Source: Acephala macrosclerotiorum
Lineage: Eukaryota > Ascomycota > Leotiomycetes > Helotiales > Mollisiaceae
NCBI GenBank assembly: GCA_014904845.1
Contig: MU119221.1
Coordinates: 1-64,000 of the forward strand
Direction of reading: 5' to 3'
DNA length: 64,000 nt
Positions 11,471-22,848 of this stretch are shown one piece after another. The notes below the pieces were generated by a model. That model made no database searches and had not been told where the DNA came from. It saw only the letters and a program-made list of their open reading frames with translations. A program made the translations under genes and the position numbers. The stretch's first letter is position 1. Every line of letters starts with the position of its first letter.

Positions 11471-13012
11471 CTACGCCTCAGACTCGGCCGCCCCGTTCGT
11501 AGCTTCGAGGTGTGCACTTTGCTCTCGGTGCATTCTGGCCTCGATCTCCTTAAGCTGACTCTCGCGGGCCAGCAACTCCTGTCTCTTCTCGTTGATCTCC
11601 CTCTGGACCTTGACCTCAATTTCTCGAAGCTTCTCCTCCTCACGACGGAGTTGCTCCTCCTTCAGGCGGACCGATTGCGATGCAAGATCCTCGGGGTTCA
11701 TCGAAGAATCACTAGATCAGTCAGTATAGAACGAACGTGATGGAAGATACAAAACTTACGCTCCAGCACCACCTTCCACGCTCTTGCTGAGCTTCTCGGT
11801 ACGGTAGTTCTCGTACAAGAAGTCGTGTGTGATTTCTTTCAAGTCTGCCAAATGGCTGTGCAACAGAGCGCTTCGGATGGCAAGGAAATCGGAGTGTCTT
11901 GGGTTGTCGACCTCGACGACACCCCATGGATACTGTCTAGCACGAACTTTGCGACCACCAATCTCAACAACTTCCTCGGAACCAACGATTGCAAAGGGCA
12001 TCAAGCCTCGGAGCTCAGCGTTCTCCTCGACGGTATCCTCGTCATCTTCTTCGATATCGTAAGGGAAATTGTAGACAGGAATGCGGTAGTGTTCAATATC
12101 CTCCATGACAAGTTTCTTCGACTCTGCAAGTTCGGCTGGCGTAAGAGAATCTGCCTTGCCAATAACAGGAATGACATTGACACGGGGAGAAAGGCGCCTC
12201 ATGAGCTCGATGTCCAGTTCGCGGAGACTATAATTTGATGAGAAGATATCCCCAAGGTTGTAGAAGAGGGTAACTCACCCATGTCCAGTCGGTGTAATAA
12301 AGTAGAGAAGAGCATGGACACGATTGTCGCGGAAACGAGGATTACGCTTGATACGAGACTCCTCTGCAAGAATATCATCGTATTGTCGCTCGAGATAGCC
12401 AACGATTTCACCGAAGCTTAAGGTTGGTTAGTATGCTCGTTCCATGTGAGATTAGAATATGTGTTGAATGTACCTTGCCTCGTTGTCAATCTGGTCGCCG
12501 AATCCTGGTGTGTCAACAATGGTCAATGAAATGCGGGTTCCCTCCTCGTCCAATTCTAATTCTGTCGGCGGTCAGTACGTATGTTCTCGTGGTTGTGGTA
12601 GAACTCGGTGATGCGCACCAACAGTGATGGGCTTGATTCTGACACCTTCCTCGAGGTGGGCATTTTGCGCATCATCTGCATCCTTTCCTGATAGGACTTT
12701 CTTGCCACAGAGCGTGTTGACGAAGGTTGTTCGGCCTAGTATCGTTAATTGGTGTAAAGAAGCTGCTTCGACTACTGTCCAACGTACCAGTGCCAGAAGC
12801 ACCACAAACCATCAAGCAGAACTGGATTCCCTTCTTGACATTCTTCTTTCTGCGAATTTTGATCTATGAAGAAGACGAGTTAGCTAGAGTTTCAGAAGCC
12901 AATGTCGCGAGTCGAAGGACTATATGCAGTGTGGTCGCGAGACAGCCAAAAGGGGGTGAGGTGACGACAAGACAAGATGGCAACAACGTACTGCACTCAG
13001 TGGGGAAGACAT
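11471..13012 (-). CDS. aspA: septin, Cdc11/AspA type
   Basis: Seven exons (minus): 12992-13012, 12788-12863, 12619-12735, 12474-12561, 12279-12416, 11760-12227 and 11471-11711; 382 aa. Septins are GTP-binding filament proteins that build rings and bars at septa and hyphal branches. The P-loop reads GASGTGRTTF, G3 is DTPGFGD and G4 is IGKADSLTP. A polybasic KIRRKKNVKK tract precedes the G domain. Heptad-like Glu/Arg-rich sequence fills about 320-382. The Cdc11 group fits because of LVMEDIEHYRIPVYNFPYD and the REEEKL...QELLARE coiled coil. The first exon is only seven codons (MSSPLSA), chosen because it joins in frame to IKIRRKK with a GTACGT donor; an alternative first exon cannot be excluded. 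Confidence 0.9.
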
Positions 13013-13822
13013 GATGGATGAGTTTGCACAAAGGATGAGCCAATACTTGTGTCAATTCAACCTGGATTGACGGGGTATCGAAGTTGAGAGGCGGCGGCGG
13101 TTGTGAGGTGTTCGTGTAAAGTCGTGAAATTTGAAGTTGGCGGTCGAACGTCGCTGCTTTCCCCTGAACACCAAATTTCCTAGGATATGGGGAGACGACT
13201 AGCCTGATTTGGCTCAGTAGTGGCTCTCTGCACTGCCAACGCAAGGCTGACAGAAATTCGACTTCACTTTTCTATGCTGATGTTGATACTTCATCATTAC
13301 AAACATAGGAACATATCTAATCATTTCTCTGTTTTACCTTGCTTGTGCCTGGAAATTTGTGTTTTTTCTAAGAGAGAGTGGATGACATGGAGTATTTGGT
13401 CCTTTAAGATTGTAGCGATACTGGAAATACTTTGAATGTATTTGACTAGACGTTAAATAGTATCTACTGAAAAGTTTTTAATAAATTGCTTGATTTTTAT
13501 GTAATCTTCCTCTATTCGAGTGCTGATGAATGTTCCTGACTTTCTGGTGCTTTGGAGTGCCACTTTGGAAGACCGAGAGCGCGGACAAGGGAGAATTATG
13601 AGCACAGATCAAGCTTGTCACGGAAGAAGACTAGCGGTGTTGGCCGCCGCCGAGGCGCACATCAGGCGCGCCTTACACAAAGGCCCAAGATACAGTTCAG
13701 ATAGAAACGCGTTCTTTCACGCCATCTTTCCTACCAGGAATATCACTATGCGCAAGTCTCGATAGAGGATCCCGAATTCTCCCCCCAGTCATCGACGGCC
13801 GAGAGCCTCGACAACATCCACT
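13013..13822. other. divergent intergenic region, septin / HSV2
   Basis: Shared upstream region of the minus-strand septin and the plus-strand PROPPIN. It has moderately AT-rich stretches around 13290-13500. No gene or clear motif is supported. Confidence 0.5.
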
Positions 13823-15177
13823 ATGAACACTCGACCAGCTATTGAGAGCTCTAGCAGTCCGTCAGCCTTGTCCGCATCTTTCAACCAGGACGCTAGTTGC
13901 TTTGCAATAGGACTCGACACAGGTTTCTGCAGTTAGTATACATAGTTTAAGTCAACCTGAGTCTAGTCTAATCCGTTTGCTAGTCTTCAACTCGGAACCA
14001 TGCCAACTTCGAGTCTCGAGAGGTATTTCAGAACGGGTTCACACTATGGCGAATGCTGAACCATTCAGATTTCAACGCAGGCATAGGCGCCGTTCAGATG
14101 CTTGGAAAAGCCAACTTCATCGCTCTGATAGGAGGAGGACGGCTGCCCAAGTTTCCACAGAATAAAGTTAGTCACAATAACTGTCCTTCGACACTGCTAA
14201 CAGAAAGTACAGGTGATCATTTGGGACGACGCAAAGCAGAAAGTAGCTATACAACTACCCGTCCTTACCGCAGTACGAGGCGTCAGACTTTCGAGAACCC
14301 ATATTGTTGTCGCGCTACAGAATAGCATACGAGTCTACAAGTTTCAAAGTCCTCCGGACCTCTGGGCTGTCTTTGAGACTGCCGATAATTCTCATGGCTT
14401 GTGTTGTTTGACTTCAAAGACGCTGGCCTTTCCTGGACGAACGCCGGGACAAGTACAGCTGGTCGAGTTGTCAACGGGCAATGTCAGCATTATACCCGCT
14501 CATACATCCTCACTTCGAGCTATCGATATAAGTCAAGACGGGGAGGTCTTGGCTACCGCAAGTGAAACCGTAATACTCCCCAAGATGCTCTTAAAAATCT
14601 CACTGACTCCTGTCAGGGTACCTTGATTCGTATCTTTGCAACCAGTAGTTGCGCCCGTATTGCAGAGAAAAGACGTGGAGTGGACCATGCCACAATATTT
14701 TCTTTGGCTATTTCACCATCTGGTCAACTCCTGGCAGTAACTTCGGACAAATCCACTCTCCATATATTCGACATCCCCCACCCCTCAAAGCCCGCACGTA
14801 GTGCCAGCCCGAATCGACGATTAACGACGATGGGTAATGGGGGAGGAAGCCCTGTGACTGATGGTGATGCCAGTCAAAAGTGGGGAATTCTAAGCCGTAT
14901 TCCTTTGCTACCGAGAGTCTTCTCAGATGACTATTCTTTTGCATCTGTTCACTTTGAGATTGGCGACGAACCTTTGTATGGGGGCTCGACACCTTTGAAT
15001 AGCGAGGAGGCTTTCCGGCCACCAAAGGGAATCATAGGTTGGACAAGCGATCATAGCATCATAGTAATTGGAGCTGGGAGGGACGGTAGATGGGAGAAGT
15101 TTGTTATCGCAGAAGGCGAGGACGGCAAGCGCTATTGTGTCCGAGATGGCTGGAAGAGATATCTTGGCTCGAATTGA
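13823..15177 (+). CDS. HSV2: PROPPIN WD40-like protein, Hsv2 type
   Basis: Exons 13823-13931, 13984-14022, 14069-14166, 14213-14569 and 14617-15177; 387 aa. PROPPINs are seven-bladed beta-propellers that bind PtdIns3P and PtdIns(3,5)P2 and act in autophagy and vacuole or endosome traffic. Diagnostic pieces are TGFCIFNSEP near the N-terminus, [17 protein letters not shown], and the lipid-binding RRG motif followed by [20 protein letters not shown]. The motif reads K219-R-R-G instead of the usual F/LRRG, but both lipid-binding arginines remain. The lack of a long inter-blade insertion and the overall length fit the Hsv2/WIPI3-4 branch better than Atg18. All four introns are 46-52 nt with good consensus. 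Confidence 0.88.
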
Positions 15178-15430
15178 AGGACATTTGCATACTGCTGGTT
15201 TGATTTAGCGCGGCGTTAGGAGTCGGTATCACATATGTTGGAGTATTGTAAGATATGGGTATATTTGAGTCTAGGGATACGGCTTTTCATGCATGGCTTT
15301 GCATTTGCTTTTCGATATAGATTTTCCTAGAAGAGCAATCTCAGAAAGGCTATCTCAGCCTGTAATGGTCGTCCCGTCTTTCGTCATGATAATCCTCCTT
15401 CCTCTACCGGTCTTTTGGATTCTCACGTTC

Positions 15431-16322
15431 TCAATCGTCTCTTCTGGGACTTTCTCTGTATCGACTTTTATAGTCTCCTCGTCGATAATCCACTGACTCG
15501 GAGCGTCTCCTATGTCGAGCTTTCGGCTCAATATCTCGTGCCGGAGAACGCTCTCGAGACCGCGATCTCCTTCGGTCACGGTCTCGCCGATTAGAATGAC
15601 GAGAGTCTTTATCTTCCTTTCCCCCCTCTAATCTGCTGGATTTGTGATGGCGATGACGATGCTTGTGAGACTTTTCCGACTTCTTTCCGCTCTTAACCTT
15701 AGCCAATGCCAGAGCAACCTCTTCCTTCTTCTCTTGAATCAAGTAGGCTTTCATTGGATCCTCGTCATCATGATCTTGAGTAAGTTTGGCCAGCTCGCGC
15801 TCTTCTTGAATCATGGGTCTTTCCTCCTCGCTCTCGGAGTCGCTAGTTCGTCTCCTCTTGCGCCTACTCTCATCGTCGTCCTCCTGCTCCAGATCCCGCG
15901 TCAGATCAATCCCCGTCTCTGCTTCATCATCCTTCTTCTTGTATCTCGTATGGTCAACCCGTAATGTTCGGCCCATGACAACTGTGCCCCCTAGATTGTC
16001 GACTGCAAGATCTGTGCTCCGTTGATCTTCATACTTAAGAAATGCAAAGCCTCGAGACTTGCCAGTCTCTTTGTCGCGGACCAGGTTAATGTAGGTAGGT
16101 TCGCCATATTGAGAGAAAATTGTGACTATGTCGCCCTCGGAAAGCTCGAAGGGGAGTCCGCCGATATAGACGTAGGCTGTGTCGCGATAGTCTGTATGCC
16201 ACGAGGCTTCCGGAGACCTATAATGTGTTAAAGAAGTACAGTAGTATATTTGCAAACGGCACTCACACTCCGTTCTCAAGCTCCCGCTTATTGAGCTCCC
16301 GAATTTGCCGTATGTTGTTCAT
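15431..16322 (-). CDS. IST3: Ist3/Snu17 (RBMX2-like) RES-complex splicing factor
   Basis: Exons (minus) 16267-16322 and 15431-16217 give 280 aa. The start MNNIRQIRELNKRELENGV plus TSWH-like SWHTDYRDTAYVYIGGL is the conserved Ist3 N-terminus. The RRM spans about 30-110, with RNP2 YVYIGG and RNP1 KSRGFAFLKY. Ist3 forms the RES complex with Bud13 and Pml1 in the activated spliceosome and binds pre-mRNA. The C-terminal 150 residues are charged: an acidic patch, then KHRHRHHK and an RS/RD-rich tail. After the TGA at 15431-15433 the same frame continues for about 37 codons with RE/RD-rich composition, interrupted only by one TAG, which suggests the tail was once longer. Confidence 0.92.
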
Positions 16323-16630
16323 GTTGCTTTTGTTATGGAGGGGAAACCTCTGCCTTCCTGAGGTTCGCAAGGCTGAGCTCCAAAAAAAAAAAAAAAAGAT
16401 CGGCTCTTGAAGTGCCGGCCTCGCGTGAACCAGGAACGCGTTGAAGCTTGAAGGATCACAGAAAGCTCAACTCCAAAACGAACATTGATCTCAAGATTTT
16501 ACACCTTTGCAGATGAATCTACCATTGCAAGCTCGGGAACGAATGTCAGAGTTGTGGTGAGATCAGATGAAAGCTTAGATTCGCAGATCCCTCCATACTT
16601 GCGCCTCCTGAGACGGAGCCAAATGCCAAA
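16323..16630. other. divergent promoter, IST3 / dynein light intermediate chain
   Basis: About 308 bp between two divergent starts. It contains a run of 16 A at 16382-16397, about 60 bp upstream of the IST3 start. Poly(dA:dT) tracts commonly keep fungal promoters free of nucleosomes, so this tract may serve both genes. Confidence 0.5.
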
Positions 16631-18482
16631 ATGGCAATTAACAACAGAACCTCGACATACACGACCTCCAGTGATCATGACAGACCGAAGAGCGCAGATG
16701 CTAAGAAGGACATGTGGTCCTCCATGCTTGATAGTGTGGCCAGCGGGAAGCATTTACCAGAAAAGAATATCCTTGTCCTAGGTATGCTTGGTTTAATGGA
16801 TATCTGTAACATAGCTAACATCTTCTCAAGGTGGTACGCCTGAATCCCAAAGAGAGTTTCTTGAGTCTCTCTCCACAGATGAATCAAGAAGGGCAGGGGA
16901 TCGGCAGAACAGCAAGCAGCCTCCTATTGCAAACAACTTTGCACTGGGTTACACATATCATGATGTCCTAGACGCAGACCACGAAGGTATGGATTGCTAC
17001 ATAGTCGAGCACTATAGGAATATCACTTACGCCTTGCAGATATTCTAGCTCGCCTATCTATATACCTCCTCTCGGACCCTTCACCGTCTTTCACGCCTCT
17101 GCTCAAGCCTCTCCTTACCCCTCAAACCATCCCAAATACCTTGATTGTTGTGCTGCTGGACTGGTCGCAACCGTGGTTCTGGCTCAGGCAATTACGGGAT
17201 TGGATTCGACTTCTCAGGACCCTGCTTGTCTCCCTAGACGCAGACTGCAAGGAGAAAATGGAGGAAGTTATGATTGGCTGGCGTGATCGTGGGCGTGGTG
17301 GGAATAGTCTGGATGGAGGAGGTGGTGGCAGCACTGCGGAGAGCGATGTGAGCTTGCCACTGGGTCCAGGAGAATGGGAAGAAGCACTTGGGTTGCCTTT
17401 ATGTGTGGTCTGTCAGAACGTAAGTTCGCTCAAAGCTCAGGCTGTTGCAAATACTAACACAGTATTCAGTCTGATCGAATTGAAGTTCTAGAGAGGGAAC
17501 AGTCATGGAAAGAGGAACAATTTGATTTCGTCCTACAATTTCTACGGACAGTCCTGCTAAAACGTACTGGTCAAGACCCTGGCTTTCATACACAACGCTA
17601 ACAGAGTTATAGATGGTGCATCTCTGATTTACACAATTCCATCAGTCACCAGTCCACTACAGAGTCTCGTCCACGCATCCCTGGGCATACATTCTCTCCT
17701 GAAACGGGAGCCTCTCAAGCACAATGTCATTGATCGTGACAAGGTTCTTGTTCCACCCAATTGGGACTCGTGGGGTAAGATCAGAGTGCTTCGAGATGGT
17801 TTCGACGTCGAAGCGATCAACAAAGGCTGGTCGCTTGATATCGAAGAAACCAACGACTTTGTATCTAATTCTCAAGCAAACGGGACGGAAGATCACACAG
17901 CGACCGATGAAGACACACCTCGAGTAGAAGGAGGTGCTGTCGGGGTATTTGAAGAGACCATTCGCGATCCCGGTCTTGACGCGCTCCAGGCAACAACTGG
18001 ACAAAGCAATAGTTACAAGCTGGAAGTCTCGAGTCTTGACACGCAGAGCTTCCTTGGTACTCAGCTGGAGGTTCTTGACAAAATGAGAACCGGAGCCGAC
18101 CCCAATGGTATGGATAGCAGCCGGCTGATTCGAGGACGACAAATATCTCAGTCAAGAGTTGATGACAGAGAAGTGAGTCCTACTGATGAAGGGCGTGTCA
18201 ACGAACATATTGGTCCCGTGCAATTCAACATGGGAGGCATCCAAGTTGATGCCGATGATATGTTGCAGAGGCTAAAGGTACGTCGATTCTCCCAAGAATC
18301 GTCATTTCAAAATCTAACAAGCCGACCAGGACCGTCAAAGCTACCAAACACCCGAACCTGAGACCCCTATGGGTGGCTCTGATGGGAAGAATCAAAACGA
18401 AGCTCTCGCCTCATTCTTCGCCGGACTGATGAAAAGAGGCGGCGGTAGCGCAACCAATAGCCCTAAACCAGGGCCATCATAG
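16631..18482 (+). CDS. cytoplasmic dynein light intermediate chain
   Basis: Exons 16631-16781, 16831-16986, 17040-17419, 17470-17563, 17613-18277 and 18330-18482; 532 aa. DLIC links the dynein heavy chain to cargo adaptors. The N-terminal half is a Ras-like fold: KNILVLGG begins the degenerate P-loop, then LIVVLLDWSQPW with the Trp-rich WFWLRQLRDW segment, and LPLCVVCQN. In the second half SLLKREPLKHNVIDRDKVLVPPNWDSWGKI is the family's conserved block, read here across 17.70-17.79 kb. The C-terminus is low-complexity with a short helix EALASFFAGLMKR, matching the adaptor-binding helix of DLICs. The P-loop lacks the GKS/T of GTPases (GGTPES), as in other fungal DLICs. Confidence 0.9.
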
Positions 18483-19577
18483 TACGAGTAGAATTCGACG
18501 AAGGTCTTCTTCGATGTAAGTGCTAAGATTGAGGGTTTGTTTTGAATCCATGGCTTGGAGTTTAGGGCTGGATTAAATGATGAGATTTGCTAGTCGTCTG
18601 AAGAATGGATGCGGCTCTTGCATGATACCCAGCGGCTTGGTGTATATTATAACTTTTGATAAGAGAATGTCATGTGGGTGGTGACCTGTAAATATTGTTT
18701 CCTGGCTTTTTCTTCTACTTTGGGCGAGTATTGCAGTGTGACAGGACTCGTAAAAGACGTTTTGTTGTGGGGGGGGGCTGATTAGCTATTTTACGTTCGA
18801 GGTTTTCGTACTCTTCGGGCGCAAGATCCGACAGGTCTGTCTTGCAATACAACATTCCATGTTGAGAATTTCCTAGCATGCCATAAGGTCTGCAGGAGCA
18901 GGTGATGATTCACCGCGTATATTATCAGTCTTAAATAGCATAGCAAACTGTCGGGCTGTGAATGCCGGTGCAGCAATTAGTCAGTTATGCCCCATCTGAA
19001 CCTACATATAGTTACACTCGAGTGATAGAGACTGGGCAAGGGAATCAATGACAATCTACCTAGCCTACTGAGAATACGATTCACTTCGCGTATGTCTAGC
19101 AACTCCAACGACTGTCGCAATCTTAGCCTGAAAATCACTGGAGAATGTCCCAGTCGCCCTAGCAACAAATTTTGTACGTGTATTAATCAAATTGATCGTC
19201 TGACGGAGGATCGTTCAGAAGACACTCTGGATGGCCAAATGGAAGCTGCACTGATCCCAGTTCAATTCGTCAAGACTTAGTAGTGGAACATCAAGCTACG
19301 AGCGAACAACCAATTAACTTCACAAAGCATAAAGAAATTGAAGTAAGAGAGCGCCTAGCAAGTATAGTTGTCATAATGGTAATACGTGAACCCATTCTCA
19401 ATTGAAAATTGCACCGCTAGTTACTCGTACAGAACAAAGGAAAACAATCTCATTGCCCGCAATCAAATTCATCAATTCTGCCTCCATAACTCCGTGATCC
19501 TATCCGTTTGTCCCATTCTCTACGGAGTAACCTTAATCCCCTCCTGCTTCAACGTCAATAATCCAATCTTTCCCAAC
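18483..19577. other. convergent intergenic region
   Basis: The 3' flanks of the dynein chain gene and the DUF7728 gene. It includes a run of nine G near 18770. No gene, tRNA or repeat family was recognised. Confidence 0.5.
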
Positions 19578-20654
19578 TTACTGCTCGGTCTTCTCAACGA
19601 TAGCCTCCTCGTACTCTGGAGGAGGACCTTGGTGGCCAAGGAAGCTCTGGACCTCTTCTTCTTCTTTAGATTCCTGTGGCTTGACCTTGGCATGCTGTTG
19701 CTTTTGTCCACGTCGGAAGAAAGTTCTCCAGGCAAAGATGACGATGTGTCCAACAACCATTCCAACAAGGCTAGCAGTGATGCCAACCATGATGCCGATA
19801 AGAACGGGAATGAAGACATGAAGAACAATGCCCTTGAGGAAGCGAGCAAAGCCTCCGTGTCTATGGTGATGACGGAATGGACGGTGGGGGCCGGGACGAC
19901 CATGATGTCCGTGATGGGGCTTCTTGTGGTCTGAGAAGATCTTTGGTGCGGGACGGACCTTGGAGCCGCAACCCTTCAATTTGGATAGTCTGTCCGCTAC
20001 AATAGCTCTCCATTTGCAAAGGATGGTGGTACATTCTTGTCCGTCGTCGGTTGGCCTCGCGAGCTCGCTCTTGGGTTGTGTGGTCGAGGCGTCTCCAATC
20101 ATCAACTGTCCGCTGGGTGTCTCGAGTAACTTAATCTCGACGCTCGGAACGCCGCTCACAAACTTGTCCCCCACGATCTTAATTTCGAGATGGATGGCGA
20201 CAAGGTCCAACTGGTCTTGGCTTGAATATACAACGGGGTGGCGGACACTGAGTGAATATCCCAACATCGGTGTTGAGACCTGTTCCCAAGTATTTTCCCT
20301 CGTCTTAGCCACAAGAGGTGCTGTGAGAGGTGTCACAAAAGCTTCGGATCGCGGGTCGATGGGGTAGATGGGAATTCCATTCAAAAGCAGCTGATCCGTA
20401 TTCTCGTGGGAAATGGAGAAGTTCAGCTTGAGGATGCTTGGGGGCTGTTGGAGGTGATTGTTGCCTTCGATCTCTAGTACGACGGCGCAGCCAGGGCAGT
20501 TGATCTCCATCACTCTGGTACCAATATTAACAGCATCTTCGAATGGCAGAGTGGTGATGATGTCCTTGTCGGCTTCGGAGATGGTGGGAGGAAGGAGGAA
20601 GGCGCTCGACAGTCCGAAGAGTGCTGCGACGGCTCCAGCCAGGGTGAAACGCAT
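19578..20654 (-). CDS. DUF7728-type secretory membrane protein, function unknown
   Basis: Single exon, 358 aa. An N-terminal signal peptide (about 1-18, AGAVAALFGLSSAFL) is followed by a lumenal domain of about 230 residues. That domain has two Cys pairs: the C-P-G-C around residue 54-57, and CTTILC followed by GCGSKV. A His-rich linker comes next (HHGHHGRPGPHRPFRHHHRH), then one hydrophobic segment that probably crosses the membrane once or twice (about 275-310), then a basic cytosolic tail. The tail ends with PPPEYEEA, a PPxY motif of the kind bound by WW domains of Rsp5-type ubiquitin ligases. I recognise this as a conserved ascomycete family without known function. A role in sorting through Rsp5 is inference. 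Confidence 0.8.
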   Translation of the reverse strand: MRFTLAGAVAALFGLSSAFLLPPTISEADKDIITTLPFEDAVNIGTRVMEINCPGCAVVLEIEGNNHLQQPPSILKLNFSISHENTDQLLLNGIPIYPIDPRSEAFVTPLTAPLVAKTRENTWEQVSTPMLGYSLSVRHPVVYSSQDQLDLVAIHLEIKIVGDKFVSGVPSVEIKLLETPSGQLMIGDASTTQPKSELARPTDDGQECTTILCKWRAIVADRLSKLKGCGSKVRPAPKIFSDHKKPHHGHHGRPGPHRPFRHHHRHGGFARFLKGIVLHVFIPVLIGIMVGITASLVGMVVGHIVIFAWRTFFRRGQKQQHAKVKPQESKEEEEVQSFLGHQGPPPEYEEAIVEKTEQ

Positions 20655-21588
20655 ATCTGCGGTTTAAATGGGTGAAATGCCCGGTCGAGAGAACGTAGAT
20701 TGTATAATTTCGGTGATGTTGGTTGATGATGTCTTCAAAGACCTGCTTCGTCGTTGTAGGATGGTGGCGTATGAAGAGATCAAAGATGCCTTGGAAACGT
20801 GCTAATCTATATTTGGAATGGCTTGCTACGCATTCACTACGGCAGGGCGGGATAGCCTTATGCGCAAATACGGGGCTCGGTTGGGTGGTTATAAACTACT
20901 TTGGCAGAGAGCAGATGATTTTGTCTCAGTCCATAAAACGATAAAATTGTTCACACATCGGCAGTTTGAAAGCGCAAGAAAAGCCTGAGTAACAACTTCC
21001 AACCAGGACACGAACCGCACAAAATTTCCTTTTCTAGTCAATACGTTTGGTGCAGGAATCTCGACGTTGTTTCACAACCAATTGTACGTTTTTGAATAGC
21101 CACTTTTTCAAGGGTATTTGCTTTGCGATTCTAGGTAGCTCTTTTGGCTTCATTCATGTGAAGATCAAGACCTCGAAATAATGGTTATCAAGTCTCAAAT
21201 CGACTTGTTCCATTATTGCACATCGCTCTTGCAAGAATTGACGTATGGAGTCGGATTTTCTGATTTGTCGAGTCCCCACTATAGGACCCCTTTTTCTGGT
21301 CAGGGATCAGCGCTGGTCGCCGCTACCAACGTCATGCCGCATCTGGTCGCGATCGTGGGAAAGCGAAAGGGAAAGAGCTGCTCGGTGCTAGGACCTGCGA
21401 AGTAAGCAACACGAACTTCTGTTTTTTTCTCTTTCAGCTTTCCTCATCATACCATATCAACACCACTTGTCTGTCTCTATTCCAGAAAGAGATCAATTCC
21501 AGCACATTTTCTCACTGGAGGCTTCCATCGTGATTCTTGTTCTATCAACGTTATTTGATTCTACTTCGAGTTTTTCACAGCTGCCAAG
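20655..21588. other. divergent intergenic region, DUF7728 gene / SDR
   Basis: Upstream regions of two divergent genes. CT-rich sequence just before 21589 looks like the SDR leader. No other feature was recognised. Confidence 0.5.
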
Positions 21589-22848
21589 ATGTTTCGCAGT
21601 CAATTGCTCAGGCAAGCAACTCGAGTTGCGACAGCTTCCTCGAGGCCAATTGCATCTCGTGCAGTTCCGGCTTTTACTGCTGCACGATCTATCCACAATA
21701 CAACCGACCTCCGTCGGGATGAGGAGAAGGAGGGGCATGAGGGATCCTTTGCACGAACAGACGAGTCCATACAAGTCGAGTACCCAGAAGAAGGTGACTT
21801 GCCTTCCAGTGCCCCAGTCCAGGGCCGAGGGGGCATGCATTTCAGACGTACTCTTGCCTCCTTCTCGCTCGAGGGCAGAGTTGGCGTTGTGACTGGTGGT
21901 GCCAGAGGTCTGGGTCTTGTTATGTCCCAAGCAATGGTTATTAGCGGAGCAGATGTTGCCATTGTAGATCTGAACAGTAGGTCCATTTTCATGTCGTGAA
22001 GGGCAATTGCTGAACCTCTACAGAGGAGGAAGCAGAGAAGCAGGCCGAAGAGCTAATGAAAGCATTCATCAAGGAGAATCCGGGATCAGACAAGTACGCC
22101 TACAATTGAATTGATTTCTGTATGGCTAACTTGGGGCAGAGTACCTAAAGTCACAGCGCACTACGCCGATGTCTCGTCACAAGAGTCCGTCGAAGCCGCA
22201 ATCGCCGAAGTCATCGAGCAACACGGAAAGATTGACAACTTGGTCACTTCTGCCGGTTTCACCGAGAACTTCGATGCAATCAACTACCCAATCGAACGAG
22301 TACGAAAGCTTTGGGGTGTCAACGTCGATGGTACATATTTGTTTGCAATCGCAGTAGCAAAACATCTCATGGAACGCAAGGCGCCTGGCAGCATGGTCTT
22401 TATTGGCAGCATGTCAGGATCGATTGTCAATGTTCCACAACCACAAGCTCCCTATAACGCGGCCAAGGCAGCTGTCCGACATCTGGCTTCGAGTTTGGCG
22501 GTTGAGTGGGCGCATGCTGGCATTCGAGTCAACTGTATTTCGCCTGGATATATGCTCACAGCTTTGTACGTACCATCCGCCCAGCTTAAACGAGCGATGC
22601 TAATGGCGTACCAGGACCAAGAAGATTCTCGATGATAATCCAGATCTCAAGAGGCAGTGGACATCACTCATTCCCCAGGGTAAGATGGGTCAGCCGGAAG
22701 ACCTCATGGGTGCCGTCACTTTCTTGTCATCTGATGCAGCTGCTTATGTTACTGGTATGCCCTGTTTCTTACGGTGCCTTGGAATCACAGCACTAATTGG
22801 CGCATAGGAGCTGACCTCCGTGTTGATGGTGGATACACCTTAACGTAA
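21589..22848 (+). CDS. mitochondrial-type short-chain dehydrogenase (sugar-alcohol branch)
   Basis: Exons 21589-21976, 22024-22093, 22140-22565, 22615-22754 and 22808-22848; 354 aa. The first 80 residues are an Arg/Ser/Ala-rich presequence (MFRSQLLRQATRVATASSRP) typical of mitochondrial import, then a linker. The classical SDR core follows: TGGARGLG cofactor loop, ADVS, TSAG, catalytic Ser in IGSMSG, and YNAAK active site. It ends VDGGYTLT. Similarity in pattern is to fungal sorbose reductase, D-arabinitol dehydrogenase and mannitol dehydrogenase, so an NAD(P)-dependent polyol or ketose reaction is likely, but the substrate is inferred. All four introns are 46-53 nt with standard ends. Confidence 0.87.
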
